Assembly (NCBI GenBank): GCA_900314635.1
Contig: OMVY01000001.1
Span: forward strand, 82,198-146,197
Source of the DNA: an uncultured Methanobrevibacter sp.
GTDB lineage: Archaea; Methanobacteriota; Methanobacteria; Methanobacteriales; Methanobacteriaceae
Length of the DNA: 64,000 nt
Reading direction: 5' to 3'
Shown: piece by piece, positions 28,028-37,250 of the stretch
Position numbering within the stretch: position 1 is the stretch's first letter
Layout: each line of letters begins with the position of its first letter
Translations under genes and position numbers: made by a program
Notes under the pieces: generated by a model
Databases searched by the model: none
Seen by the model: only the letters and a program-made list of their open reading frames with translations
What the model was told of the DNA's origin: nothing

Positions 28028-30148
28028 ATGATAAACGGAATAAAAACCTTTGCAAGGGAGAATAAAAGTGAGATATTTTATTTCACAGTTCTGCTTATTG
28101 CATTGCTAGTCATAGCCATTCCTAAATGGCAGCTGCAGCACAGCATCAACATTTCCAACTGGGATTCCTACATATACCTTGACAATGGTCGAAGCTTTGC
28201 CGGCATGGGTTGGGGTGACCTTCCTCAGATTGCGCCATTCGTTTCTTTCCTGTTATCCATAATGTTCCGCTTGAATGGAAACGTGTATGCAGGAGCAATC
28301 ATCGACCTGGATATCTTCATGTATCTTCTAGGCTCAATATTCTTTTATTTCCTTTTAAAGCTTAAATTCGACAACAATGTAAGTCTTGTAGGGGCGATTA
28401 TCTATTCCACCTTCACCCTGCTATATTCCGTAGCAGGCATAGGAGGAACAGATGTTCCCGGACTGTCCTTTACTGTAATAACCATGTATCTGATGGTGGT
28501 TAGCCACAGGTACGACAACAGATTGTACTACATAGCATTTCCAGTTGCTGCATTCTCATTCCTTTCCCGATATACGGCAGGAATAATGATTTTTTCAATA
28601 ATCTTCTATCTGCTTGCAAGCTATATCCTGACAAAGAACATAGACTATAAGGAAATAAAAACAATCCTTAAAAGCCTTTTGCTTGGATTCATACTGGTTT
28701 CACCGTTTCTGATGTATTTCCTTGTATATACAGGAAATCCGATTCCATTTTTCGGCCAGTTTGCAGGTACTGTTTCAAATGTGAAGGTTCTGGATTCTGG
28801 ATATCTGCCGGATCCATGGTATTACCTGACATACCTACCACACTATCTCTCAAGCGTGATGGGCGGCTCAACAACAGCTGCAGACCTGCTGACTCCTTCA
28901 AAGAACACTCCAACCATGCTGTCATGGTTCCTGCTAGCATTGATGTTCCTCGGGCTTTTAGGCATTGTCTACAACATTTACAAGGGTGTAAGATCAAGTG
29001 GAAAAAATTCTCCAAGCTTGAATCCTATAAAAAGCAACACTTTTGACTTGATTTCAGAGGAATATGTCGCACCCCACATACAAAAGAATGAAAACAGCAA
29101 TTTGAAATATTTGAATGCTTCTCTCACTAGAATTGACCATGGGCTCAGAAACCTTCTTGGAATGGAGGAGATAAAGCTCAAAGGCCTTTTGAAAAAACTT
29201 AAAATGAATAGAACAAGGCGTTTTGTAGAATGGATTGATTTAAATCTTAAAAAGCTTCTTCAGGCGGTTAATGTTTTAAACCATAGGGCAGGGCTTATAT
29301 TTGAATCCCGTCGCAATTTAAAACTGGGCATTCTCATAGCTATTCTGCTAGCAGTTTGTATCATTACAACCAACAAGGTTTCATACATTGTTACAATCGC
29401 TCTTTGGATGATCATCCTTCTGGTAGTCACTGAATTGTTGAAGGATTACAAGATTCCTCATATGGATTATGACCTGCTGATGATTTCATTATTCATCGTT
29501 TATGTGGTGTTTCATTCAATCCTCTCTACAAAGAATGACAGATATTTCATTACAGTGCTTCCGTTTATAGCATTCTTCATTACCAATGCGATTTATTATT
29601 TCTACTCATTCATAAGATCCAGAAGCACAAAATTTGATTTCACAAAGGTTCTCTCAGCAATACTGATTCTGCTCTTTGTATCAAGCGCCCTTGGATTCTG
29701 CGCCAATATGCCTGAGGAAAACAGATTCATAGAAATAAGAGATGCCTGCATGTGGCTGCAGGACTATCATCCAGACTATAACAGCACAACCATCACATAT
29801 TCAGACAGCTGGCCTGTTGTTACATGGTATTTGAATGTGCCGTCTCAAAGACTTGTTCTAACTGACGGAGGCGACGAGCAGATATTCAACTATTCGGCGA
29901 AGATGCTTTTCAGAAATGAAACAGAACTGCCTGCTTCATTCTTCATAGACACCCACCATGATGTCAAGCATGACTTCCCGGGATTCACCAAGATCAAGAC
30001 ATTTGATAGGGTGACTATTTATGAAAACAATTATCTGCTGGAACATGATGGAAATGAGAGTCTTTTGAATACAACAAGCTATGAGTTCTATGCCAATAAG
30101 ACAATAAATTATTATAATTGGACTCTGCAGAATTACGGCCATCTCTGA
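28028..30148 (+). CDS. Polytopic membrane glycosyltransferase (GT-C/PMT_2-like)
   Basis: This 706-aa protein has an N-terminal TM helix and an extracytoplasmic loop with NWDSYIYLDNGRSFAG (near residues 43-58), which fits the acidic catalytic loop of GT-C enzymes. About ten more TM helices follow, interrupted by a soluble stretch at about 320-435. A C-terminal extracytoplasmic domain begins near residue 565. The architecture is that of lipid-phosphate-sugar-dependent glycosyltransferases (PMT_2/ArnT-like). Its position after an adhesin gene suggests a role in glycosylating surface proteins, but the acceptor is unknown. The ATG follows GAGGAT. Confidence 0.78.
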   Translation: MINGIKTFARENKSEIFYFTVLLIALLVIAIPKWQLQHSINISNWDSYIYLDNGRSFAGMGWGDLPQIAPFVSFLLSIMFRLNGNVYAGAIIDLDIFMYLLGSIFFYFLLKLKFDNNVSLVGAIIYSTFTLLYSVAGIGGTDVPGLSFTVITMYLMVVSHRYDNRLYYIAFPVAAFSFLSRYTAGIMIFSIIFYLLASYILTKNIDYKEIKTILKSLLLGFILVSPFLMYFLVYTGNPIPFFGQFAGTVSNVKVLDSGYLPDPWYYLTYLPHYLSSVMGGSTTAADLLTPSKNTPTMLSWFLLALMFLGLLGIVYNIYKGVRSSGKNSPSLNPIKSNTFDLISEEYVAPHIQKNENSNLKYLNASLTRIDHGLRNLLGMEEIKLKGLLKKLKMNRTRRFVEWIDLNLKKLLQAVNVLNHRAGLIFESRRNLKLGILIAILLAVCIITTNKVSYIVTIALWMIILLVVTELLKDYKIPHMDYDLLMISLFIVYVVFHSILSTKNDRYFITVLPFIAFFITNAIYYFYSFIRSRSTKFDFTKVLSAILILLFVSSALGFCANMPEENRFIEIRDACMWLQDYHPDYNSTTITYSDSWPVVTWYLNVPSQRLVLTDGGDEQIFNYSAKMLFRNETELPASFFIDTHHDVKHDFPGFTKIKTFDRVTIYENNYLLEHDGNESLLNTTSYEFYANKTINYYNWTLQNYGHL

Positions 30149-30354
30149 GGCTCTAAATTATTTTTCAATTTTTTTCAATTAATTTCTTTTAATTTCCGTT
30201 TTTTATTATATTTTTCACACTATCAAGTGGTTTTTATAGTTTCAGTTTTTAATTAAAATCGTGATTCTATTTTTTATCTTATTTTAAATGGTTTTTTATA
30301 GTTTTAATTCCTAAATTAATATTGTAGATTGTTAAAATTATTTAAGTGGTTTTC

Positions 30355-31389
30355 ATGAAAGTCAATACATTAGTCAACATCAAGCTCACACAAGAATCTG
30401 GTCAGACATCAATGCCTCCATGGAAGTATGAAAAGGGTTCGTTTTCAAATATGATTTACTTGAAGGAAGGGTCAATATTTAACAATGAAAGTCTAAAAGA
30501 TAGCTATTTAAATGAACTTCCTGTTCTTTTAAAAGTACATCAAGATGAAAATGATTTTAACAATTTTGATTATACATCTCAACTCCCTAAAAAATTAGAA
30601 AATAATGAAATTCTATCAAAAAAAGATGTGAAAAACATTGACCGGGCAGTTTATGAAAAGCTGAAATGGACCTTTGATCTTGACTTTGACTTGAATGGGT
30701 TCTATGATTTTCTCTCTGGTGACGAGAAGCTGGTGGATTCAATTGAATTCTGCCGTGGATTGAGGCTGTTTTTAGCTAGCAATCCATTTGAATGTTTAAT
30801 ATCTTCAATCTGTTCTGCAAACAATTCAATTGCAAGATGGACCAAATCAGTTGACCGGATGAAGGATATCTGGGGAGAGAAGATTGAGTTTGAGTCTGGA
30901 ACGTTCAAGTCATTTCCAAAAGCCTCTGAGTTTAAAGGATTTTATAAAACTCCGATGGAAGAAGCTGAAGCCGACGGCCATGCCATGGAGCTTGAGTGCT
31001 ATACTCATAATCTCAAATCCTGCGGTGTAGGCTATAGAGCGGACTATATGATAAAGGCAAGCGAGATCTTTTCATATGAGCATGATTTGTCTGATATTTT
31101 CAAGATGGATTATTATGAGGCTTTCGAACTTATTTTAAAAACTCCGGGGGTCGGTCCAAAGGTAGCCGACTGCATTCTGCTTTATGGATTTAATTTCAAG
31201 GAAGCATTCCCTTCCGATGTCTGGATTAAAAGGATAGTTTCACATCTTTATTTTGACGGCGAGGATATTTCAGCGAATAAGGTTAGAGAGTTTGGAATGG
31301 ATTACTTTGGGGATTATGCGGGATATGCCCAGCTTTACCTGTTCCATTATGCTCGTAAATCCGGCCTGATGGACAAATTGAATAAATAA
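30355..31389 (+). CDS. 8-oxoguanine DNA glycosylase-like HhH-GPD protein
   Basis: This 344-aa base-excision repair glycosylase/AP lyase has the helix-hairpin-helix TPGVGPKVADC with the catalytic Lys expected at K269, and the active-site Asp in FPSDVW (D288). The N-terminal region fits the OGG/AlkA TBP-like domain. I use the ATG at 30355. A GTG three codons upstream lies in frame, and ribosome signals are weak for both (AGTGGT at 30345-30350). OGG1-type is preferred over AlkA because of the Lys in the hairpin. It is separated by 70 bp from the flavin oxidoreductase gene. Confidence 0.85.
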   Translation: MKVNTLVNIKLTQESGQTSMPPWKYEKGSFSNMIYLKEGSIFNNESLKDSYLNELPVLLKVHQDENDFNNFDYTSQLPKKLENNEILSKKDVKNIDRAVYEKLKWTFDLDFDLNGFYDFLSGDEKLVDSIEFCRGLRLFLASNPFECLISSICSANNSIARWTKSVDRMKDIWGEKIEFESGTFKSFPKASEFKGFYKTPMEEAEADGHAMELECYTHNLKSCGVGYRADYMIKASEIFSYEHDLSDIFKMDYYEAFELILKTPGVGPKVADCILLYGFNFKEAFPSDVWIKRIVSHLYFDGEDISANKVREFGMDYFGDYAGYAQLYLFHYARKSGLMDKLNK

Positions 31390-31459
31390 CATTATTTTTT
31401 TACTGGCATTTTTTAAATATGTGCTTTAAGAATATTTAGTTAAATTATAAGGTTATAAC

Positions 31460-32392
31460 ATGATGATTACAGAACCATTGAAAATCAGGAGCATCACACT
31501 TCAAAACCGCATAGTCATGCCTCCCATGGATCGATCATCCAGCAGGGACGGGTCCGTCAGCGACGATTTGATCAACCATTACAGAGAGAGGGCAGAATCC
31601 ACAGGACTCATCATAATCGAGCATGAATATGTTTCTCCAGAAGGAAGAGCCCATCCAAAACAGCTGTCAATGGCAGGCGATGAGGTCATTGAAGGCTATC
31701 GAAAGCTTGCCGATGCCATTCACTTTGAGGGCTCAAATGCGATAGCTCAAATCAGCCATGCCGGCTTCGAGGCAAAAGTGGAAAATCCGTTGAATGTAAA
31801 CGCCATGACTTCGAATGACATTGCACAGGTCAGGGAATCATTTATAAAAGCCGCTATAAGGACGGAAAAGGCGGGTTTTGACGGAGTGGAGATTCACTGC
31901 GCCCACGGATACCTATTGAACCAGTTCTATTCCCCATACACAAATAAAAGAACTGATGACTATGGTGGAAGTCTTCTAAACCGTGCAAGACTGACCAATG
32001 AAATAATAAGAGGCATGAGGGAAGCTCTTGGAGAAGATCATATAATAGCAGTACGATTTGGAGCATATGATTATCTGGATGGCGGTAGCAGACTGGAAGA
32101 AATTGGAGAAGCTGTGATGAGTTTTGAAAATTCTGGAGCGGACTTGCTGGACATCTCCGGCGGACTTTGCAGGTATAAAAATCCTTTATCAAAAGAGCCG
32201 GGATGGTTCAAGGAACTCAGCAAGATAGCTAGGGACGCTTCAAACTGTCCGGTCATATTGACTGGAGGAGTGAAAAAGATTGCTGATGCAGAAGCGCTTC
32301 TAGAAGGCGGATACGCTGATTTGATTGGAATTGGACGGGCAATGCTGATGGATGCCAAATGGTCTAGGAAGGCTTTAAGTGGAATCGATTAA
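31460..32392 (+). CDS. Old Yellow Enzyme family NAD(P)H:flavin oxidoreductase
   Basis: The 310-aa TIM barrel contains only the FMN domain of the Old Yellow Enzyme family, without the Fe-S and NADH domains of the 2,4-dienoyl-CoA reductase branch. Visible motifs are NRIVMPPM near residue 17, the substrate-binding pair HCAHGYLLNQF near residues 147-157, the NKRTDDYGGS loop near 163, and LTGGV and GIGRAML in the C-terminal phosphate-binding region. It would reduce activated alkenes or other electrophiles; the physiological substrate is unknown. AAGGTT lies upstream of two consecutive ATGs; I use the first. Confidence 0.9.
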   Translation: MMITEPLKIRSITLQNRIVMPPMDRSSSRDGSVSDDLINHYRERAESTGLIIIEHEYVSPEGRAHPKQLSMAGDEVIEGYRKLADAIHFEGSNAIAQISHAGFEAKVENPLNVNAMTSNDIAQVRESFIKAAIRTEKAGFDGVEIHCAHGYLLNQFYSPYTNKRTDDYGGSLLNRARLTNEIIRGMREALGEDHIIAVRFGAYDYLDGGSRLEEIGEAVMSFENSGADLLDISGGLCRYKNPLSKEPGWFKELSKIARDASNCPVILTGGVKKIADAEALLEGGYADLIGIGRAMLMDAKWSRKALSGID

Positions 32393-32625
32393 ATCTATTT
32401 TCAACTTGTTTTTTGGCTATTTTCCTGGTGTAAATAAAAAGAAATTTAAGCTATACGTAAAGTTGTTAAAGTTACTCTTAAATCATTCAAAGCTAATGGT
32501 AGAACTCAGTATGTTTTAATTTTTCCCAGAACTGATATTTTTCCATACAAAATATTTAATAACATGATTATAAAAAATATTTAAATGTTATAAAAAATAA
32601 CTATATTAAAACGGGAGGTAAAATC

Positions 32626-32775
32626 ATGTCAATGTTGATGACAATAGGAAGCGTAATAATAATTATAGCTTTAGCCGCAACACTCATCAGAAATCCCAAT
32701 CATGAGCACAAGAATCTTTTGATTGTTCTTTTGGTGTTAATGATAATATTGACCATAGTTAATGTCATATGGTAA
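32626..32775 (+). CDS. 49-aa small membrane protein
   Basis: This short ORF has a strong GGGAGGT ribosome site (32613-32619) seven bases before its ATG. It encodes two hydrophobic helices (about residues 5-21 and 30-48) joined by a polar turn RNPNHEHKN, so a two-TM hairpin protein is predicted. It lies 233 bp after the flavin oxidoreductase gene and has no partner on the same strand. I do not recognise a family. The ribosome site and the clean two-helix pattern argue that it is real. Confidence 0.65.
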   Translation: MSMLMTIGSVIIIIALAATLIRNPNHEHKNLLIVLLVLMIILTIVNVIW

Positions 32776-32817
32776 GGCTTCAAAATAGCAGTTAATGATT
32801 CTATCTGCTTGAATTAT

Positions 32818-32910
32818 TCAATTAATCATATGTTGCTCTAACTTCTTATAGAATAAAGCACCTGCTGTAGATAGAATTATTATCACTATTATATTGCCGT
32901 ATTTGCCCAA
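32818..32910 (-). CDS. Possible 30-aa single-TM peptide or coding relic
   Basis: A minus-strand frame from TTG at 32910 reads a polar start (GKYGN), a hydrophobic helix (IIVIIILSTAGALF) and a charged tail (YKKLEQH), as in a small membrane peptide or the last helix of a decayed membrane protein. It has no ribosome site and starts just after an in-frame stop, so a relic is at least as likely as a gene. Confidence 0.2.
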   Translation of the reverse strand: MGKYGNIIVIIILSTAGALFYKKLEQHMIN

Positions 32911-33117
32911 TCAGTCAATCAAGGCCTTCTTTTTTTATTAATCTTCTACTGTGAAAATTAGATTCTTTTTTTAAATTAATAACTGCATCTTATTTTATAA
33001 AAATAAAGGAATCATACTCCTTTTTTATAAGGGAGAACTTGCTTATATTCTTATTTTCATTCGAGATTTTCATCTTGAAAATCGTGGGAATATGTTTTTT
33101 TATTTGTGATTGGTTTA

Positions 33118-33165
33118 TTATAACCACCAGAAGTTATTAGTAATGACATACCACCAGTATAACAT
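33118..33165 (-). CDS. Possible 15-aa Trp-rich micro-ORF
   Basis: On the minus strand an AGGTGA ribosome site lies 4-5 bases before an ATG that encodes MLYWWYVITNNFWWL and a stop. Four of 15 residues are Trp in two WW pairs. A TATA-like AAAAATATTTAAAAAT lies about 60 bp upstream and a stem-loop (33063-33087) about 30 bp downstream. It looks like a leader peptide, but no trp gene follows on this strand. Confidence 0.25.
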   Translation of the reverse strand: MLYWWYVITNNFWWL

Positions 33166-33404
33166 GTTTTCACCTCACTTTTCATTAAATCATATGGATA
33201 TTGCTTTAAAATATTTTTAAATATTTTTTACTTACTATTTTCTTTAAATGGGATAATATAAATAGTTTTTCGAATGCAAGTGCTTGCTTGCATCCTAAAA
33301 TAAGAAAATAAGCAATTTTATTTAGATAATTTTAAAATAAGAAAAAGTGTTGGTTTGTAAAAAAGTGTAAAATTGTTTAATTCTTAAAAATAAACTAATC
33401 AAAA

Positions 33405-33443
33405 AATATAAAAAAATTAAAAAGCAAATAGAAAAATCTATTT
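33405..33443 (-). terminator. Terminator of the YhgE/Pip-like gene
   Basis: On the minus strand AAATAGA-TTTT-TCTATTT forms a perfect 7-bp stem (plus 33426-33443). GCTTTTTAATTTTTTT follows. Confidence 0.65.
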
Positions 33444-33477
33444 ACTATTTGAAATTATATTTGAAGCAGATATTATC

Positions 33478-35313
33478 TTAAAATAATCCGCTGTCTTCCA
33501 AGCGTTGTTCAAAGTAATGTGCTGCCTTGTCTGCTTTTTCTTTAATGATGATTGATACAACGACTGTTGCTAATCCGATAGCCAGCAGTATTATCAATGC
33601 AGGAATATAATTGGACCAGACTAGACCAAGCTGGGATTCACGTATCAAGGTAATTGCATATGTCATCGGCAGATATGGATTTGCCACATTGAAAAAAGGG
33701 GCCATGATCTCTACAGGGTAGATACCTCCTGTACCTGATATCTGGAATACCAGAAGAACTATGGCAATTGCCTTTCCAACATCTCCTAATGCTGATACGA
33801 ATGAGTATATCAAAGTCATGAACACAACTGATACGATATATGACGACAGCAGGAACATAGGCTCATTTGCAATGTATATTCCCAGAACATGGGCTCCGAG
33901 CATTGTAACCGTACACTGCAGAATGCTCATGATGTTGAACAGGAATAATTTTCCAGCATACATTTCAAGAGGTGTGTATTTGGTTCTATAGCTTACTCCA
34001 GGTTTCAATAATGCGCATGTGATCACTCCTCCGACCCACATGGACAGTACAAGATAAAATGGAGAAACTTGAGAACCGTAATCTGGAACAGGAAATACCT
34101 CATTTCTCTCCAATTTTATTGGGGAATAGAAATAATCACCAAGCAAGGTTTCATTAATGCCTGTTATTGCTGAGAGAGTATCAGCAGATGCGCCTAAAGA
34201 ACTTGCTGCAGAAAAGAGTCCCATTGCAGCCGCATGTGAAAGCATTTCTGAACCAGCTGCAAGAGCCAGTGAACCTTCTGCTAGTGCTACTGATCCGTTT
34301 GCTAGTCTGCCTGCTCCATTTGCAAGGCTTGCAGAACCGTTTGCCAGTTTTGATGATCCTTCTGCTAGTGCTACTGATCCGTTTGCTAGTCTGCCTGCTC
34401 CATTTGCAACCTGGCTTGTTCCATTTGAAAGTTGGCCGACACCACTTACATACTCTTTCACAGGGCCTTCAGGAATCAGGGATGGGTCAACTGCGGATTC
34501 CAGTTCTTCAGAACCCTGCTCTACCTGGCTGGCACCATTTTGAACCTGGCTGGCACCACTTGAAACACTGCTTGCTCCGTTATTGACAGAATTTGCACCT
34601 GATTGAACTTCGCCTACACCTTTTTCCACTTTGCTTGCACCGTTCTTGACCTGGCTTTCTCCTGAGGATACCTGAGCAGCTCCTGAAGATACCTTGTTTG
34701 CTCCGGCTTGAAGCTGGCTTCCACCATTGGCCAGTTTGCTCGCACCAGCAGCAAGACCCTGCTGAAGTTCGCCGAGCTTACCGTATGCTGCAAGGTCAAT
34801 TATTTCAACGATTTTTGCATTCAACGCCAGATAAACGGCATTGGAACCGGAATCTGTCAGCTTAGCACCAACAGGATTTGCCTTCATGTTTACGAGATAT
34901 TCAAGTTTGGCCTGCTGTGGATCGTCGGTTGTAATTGAAACAACATTTTCACTTAGATTTCTCGGTATTATGATACCGGCATAATAATCCCCTTTGTAAA
35001 CGCCGTCCCGTAGTTCCTTTTCTGATACAAAAACCCAATGGAACTTGTCATTATCCTTAAGAGTCTTGACAAGCTCATTTCCAACGTTTATATCTTCACC
35101 ATTAAAAGTGGTTCCATTATCAAGATTTGCGATTGCAAAATCAACCTGGCCCGTATTTCCATAAGGATCCCAGCATGCTGCTATGTTGATAAGGGCATAA
35201 AGGGAAGGCAGTATGATCAATCCTATCAGGACAATGATTACTATAGGATTTGAAAAAGCCCCCTTGAAATCGCTTTTTATTATCTCGATAATGTTTTCAG
35301 GATGTTTCAACAT
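33478..35313 (-). CDS. YhgE/Pip-like membrane protein with heptad-type repeats
   Basis: The 611-aa protein has one N-terminal TM helix (about residues 24-46) and a large extracytoplasmic region. The domain from about 190 to 345 is made of short GA-x-x-V/L-x-x-G repeats (ASQVQNGASQVEQGSEEL-type), predicted to form a long helical stalk. A C-terminal ABC-2-like membrane domain with about five TM helices follows from about 430. This is the YhgE/Pip (phage infection protein) architecture, also seen in EsaA of bacterial type VII secretion. The role in archaea is unknown; efflux or surface function is a guess. GGTGA precedes the ATG. A 52-nt exact direct repeat inside the stalk region shows recent in-frame repeat expansion. 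Confidence 0.82.
   Translation of the reverse strand: MLKHPENIIEIIKSDFKGAFSNPIVIIVLIGLIILPSLYALINIAACWDPYGNTGQVDFAIANLDNGTTFNGEDINVGNELVKTLKDNDKFHWVFVSEKELRDGVYKGDYYAGIIIPRNLSENVVSITTDDPQQAKLEYLVNMKANPVGAKLTDSGSNAVYLALNAKIVEIIDLAAYGKLGELQQGLAAGASKLANGGSQLQAGANKVSSGAAQVSSGESQVKNGASKVEKGVGEVQSGANSVNNGASSVSSGASQVQNGASQVEQGSEELESAVDPSLIPEGPVKEYVSGVGQLSNGTSQVANGAGRLANGSVALAEGSSKLANGSASLANGAGRLANGSVALAEGSLALAAGSEMLSHAAAMGLFSAASSLGASADTLSAITGINETLLGDYFYSPIKLERNEVFPVPDYGSQVSPFYLVLSMWVGGVITCALLKPGVSYRTKYTPLEMYAGKLFLFNIMSILQCTVTMLGAHVLGIYIANEPMFLLSSYIVSVVFMTLIYSFVSALGDVGKAIAIVLLVFQISGTGGIYPVEIMAPFFNVANPYLPMTYAITLIRESQLGLVWSNYIPALIILLAIGLATVVVSIIIKEKADKAAHYFEQRLEDSGLF
34274..34409. repeat. In-frame direct repeat inside the YhgE-like gene
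   Basis: A 52-nt block at 34274-34325 recurs exactly at 34358-34409, an offset of 84 nt or 28 codons. It encodes the stretch with LANGAGRLANGSVALAEGS in the stalk. Confidence 0.9.
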
Positions 35314-35535
35314 ATTAAATTCACCATTTTCATCTAATGGGTATTTATCAACAATATTTACTAAAATTAATAAACATACTTATTTTTATTCTTATATTTT
35401 ATAAATTTAATTACATTTGCAAAGTAATAAGTTTAAATGTATAAAATTTATTATCTATAAATAACAAAATAGGATTATAATATATGATTCAGTAATATGT
35501 TTATTTTTTAATTTTTTAAATAAAGGTTGTTTAAT

Positions 35536-37062
35536 ATGAAGTTTAATAGAATTATTCTAATCATCTGCCTAATGATTCTGCTTAATATTGCAACTGTTGC
35601 AGCAGAAGATATTGGTGATGCAGTGCTGGCTGTTGATGATGGAACTTATGTGCAGGCTATCAATCACAATGATATTTTGGAAACTGCCGACGAGAATGCC
35701 CAATCAGCACAAGAAGACATTGAGATTGAAACAAGCTCATCTAATGATGAAGTCCTTGCAGATGGCGATGATGGAACATTCACCGCTTTGCAAAAAAAGA
35801 TTGATGATGCCGAAAATGGATCTGTGATAAGTTTGGATAAGGATTACTCCTATGATGAGGGGTTCAGCGACAGGGGAATCAAAATTGATAAGGATTTGAC
35901 CATCAACGGAAACGGACATACCATAGATGGTTTGTCAAAATCAAGAATTTTCCTAATCAAATTAGGAGCGATAAGAAACAACAAGGTCACATTGAACAAT
36001 ATCAAATTCACAAATGGATACAGTGACTTGTATGGTGGAGCAATATTCAACTATGCGGATCTGACAATAAATAACTGCGAGTTCGCATCCAATCATGCTA
36101 AATATGCAGGAGGAGCAATAAGTTCAGTAGGACATCTAAATTGTATAAATTCCAAGTTCACTAAAAACATTGCAGATGATGGAGGGGCAGTATTCTGCTT
36201 GTCTCCTAAACTGCATCTTGACCTTGTGAATTTATTTAACGACACAACACAGGAAGGAAATATCAGCTATTTATTCAATTTCCCATCCTATTTGTCCCTC
36301 AGTTTATTAAATGACACAATCAGCAATTGTGTTTTCACATCCAATACTGCAAACGGCCGAGGCGGAGGAGCGATTTATGCTTTTGGAAACATCAACATCA
36401 AATCATCCACATTCACAAGCAACAAGGCAGGTGAAAAAGGAGGAGCAGTATTTGGAAACAAGGATTTATACATAAGCAATTCCAAATTCACAAGCAACAC
36501 TGCTTCAAAATACGGAGGAGCGGTTTACTTCAAATGCCATGCCAACTCCGGACATTACGACAGCAACAAGAACTGGGTTTCTGAAGTTGAATATTACAAT
36601 AATCTAATTCAAAGCTCAACATTCACAAAAAACAGCGCCACTAAAGGAGGAGCAATTTATGGATTCAAATCCTCATCTTCCGATTCACACAGCGCAAAAG
36701 CAGTGAAATGCACATTTACAAACAACAAGGCAACTACCGGAAGAGACACTTTCGGCACAACCACAAGCAAATGCGTATTCAACTATTTGAAGCTAACTTT
36801 AAAGACTGTCAAAGTCAAAAAATCAGCCAAAAAACTTACTATCACTGCAAAACTGACAAAAGGTAAAAGCTTGATAAAAGGCAAGAAAATCATTTTCAAG
36901 TTCAACGGCAAGACCTACAAGGCAAAAACCAATTCAAAAGGAATAGCAAAAATAGTTATTAAAAAGAAGGTCCTTAAAAAGCTTAAAGTTGGTAAAAAAG
37001 TCAAATACCAGGCTAAATATGGCAAATTGATTGTTAAAAAGTCAGTAAAAGTTAAAAGATGA
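35536..37062 (+). CDS. Adhesin-like beta-helix surface protein
   Basis: The 508-aa product has a signal peptide (KFNR, then a hydrophobic core ending at ATVAAE), an acidic linker and a right-handed beta-helix region (about residues 80-410). That region has chlamydial-PMP-like repeats such as GGAIFNYADLTINNCEFASN and GGAVFGNKDLYISNSKFTSN. A Lys-rich Ig-like C-terminal domain (about 415-508) resembles that of the 25-27 kb adhesin. It is probably exported and held on the cell surface. I use the ATG at 35536, eight bases after AAAGGT, rather than TTG 35527. Its stop overlaps the start of a 61-aa membrane protein. Confidence 0.85.
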   Translation: MKFNRIILIICLMILLNIATVAAEDIGDAVLAVDDGTYVQAINHNDILETADENAQSAQEDIEIETSSSNDEVLADGDDGTFTALQKKIDDAENGSVISLDKDYSYDEGFSDRGIKIDKDLTINGNGHTIDGLSKSRIFLIKLGAIRNNKVTLNNIKFTNGYSDLYGGAIFNYADLTINNCEFASNHAKYAGGAISSVGHLNCINSKFTKNIADDGGAVFCLSPKLHLDLVNLFNDTTQEGNISYLFNFPSYLSLSLLNDTISNCVFTSNTANGRGGGAIYAFGNINIKSSTFTSNKAGEKGGAVFGNKDLYISNSKFTSNTASKYGGAVYFKCHANSGHYDSNKNWVSEVEYYNNLIQSSTFTKNSATKGGAIYGFKSSSSDSHSAKAVKCTFTNNKATTGRDTFGTTTSKCVFNYLKLTLKTVKVKKSAKKLTITAKLTKGKSLIKGKKIIFKFNGKTYKAKTNSKGIAKIVIKKKVLKKLKVGKKVKYQAKYGKLIVKKSVKVKR

Positions 37063-37244
37063 TTTTTGAAGTTGACATTACAGACAAGGTTTCAATAATA
37101 GTCCTTATTTCAGCACTCATAATTGGTTCTTCAGTTGTTTCATTCGGACCAATGGTATTTGACATGCCTGTGATTTCATTGATTGGTTATATAATAGCTA
37201 TAATATTGAGCATAATAGGCATGAAAAAATTTGTTTTAAAATAA
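37059..37244 (+). CDS. 61-aa membrane protein coupled to the adhesin
   Basis: The ATG overlaps the adhesin stop in ATGA, which implies translational coupling. The product has two hydrophobic helices (about residues 11-33 and 37-56) and a basic tail MKKFVLK. I do not recognise a family. It could anchor, export or simply be co-expressed with the adhesin; this is inference. A strong terminator follows at once. Confidence 0.6.
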   Translation: MIFEVDITDKVSIIVLISALIIGSSVVSFGPMVFDMPVISLIGYIIAIILSIIGMKKFVLK

Positions 37245-37250
37245 ATCAAA

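Larger units (their letters stand above)
32776..33400. other. Long region without an annotated large gene
   Basis: About 700 bp separate the 49-aa gene and the YhgE-like gene. The region holds two possible minus-strand micro-ORFs (32818-32910 and 33118-33165), a 9-bp inverted repeat (ATTCTATCT at 32798-32806 with AGATAGAAT at 32869-32877), a hairpin at 33063-33087 and another at 33274-33293 (ATGCAAG/CTTGCAT). It could encode a small RNA or be decayed sequence. Confidence 0.4.

Noticed and set aside
34157..34586. Two long plus-strand ORFs opposite the YhgE-like gene
   Set aside because: They are shadows of the low-complexity stalk repeats and have no ribosome site or recognisable domain.
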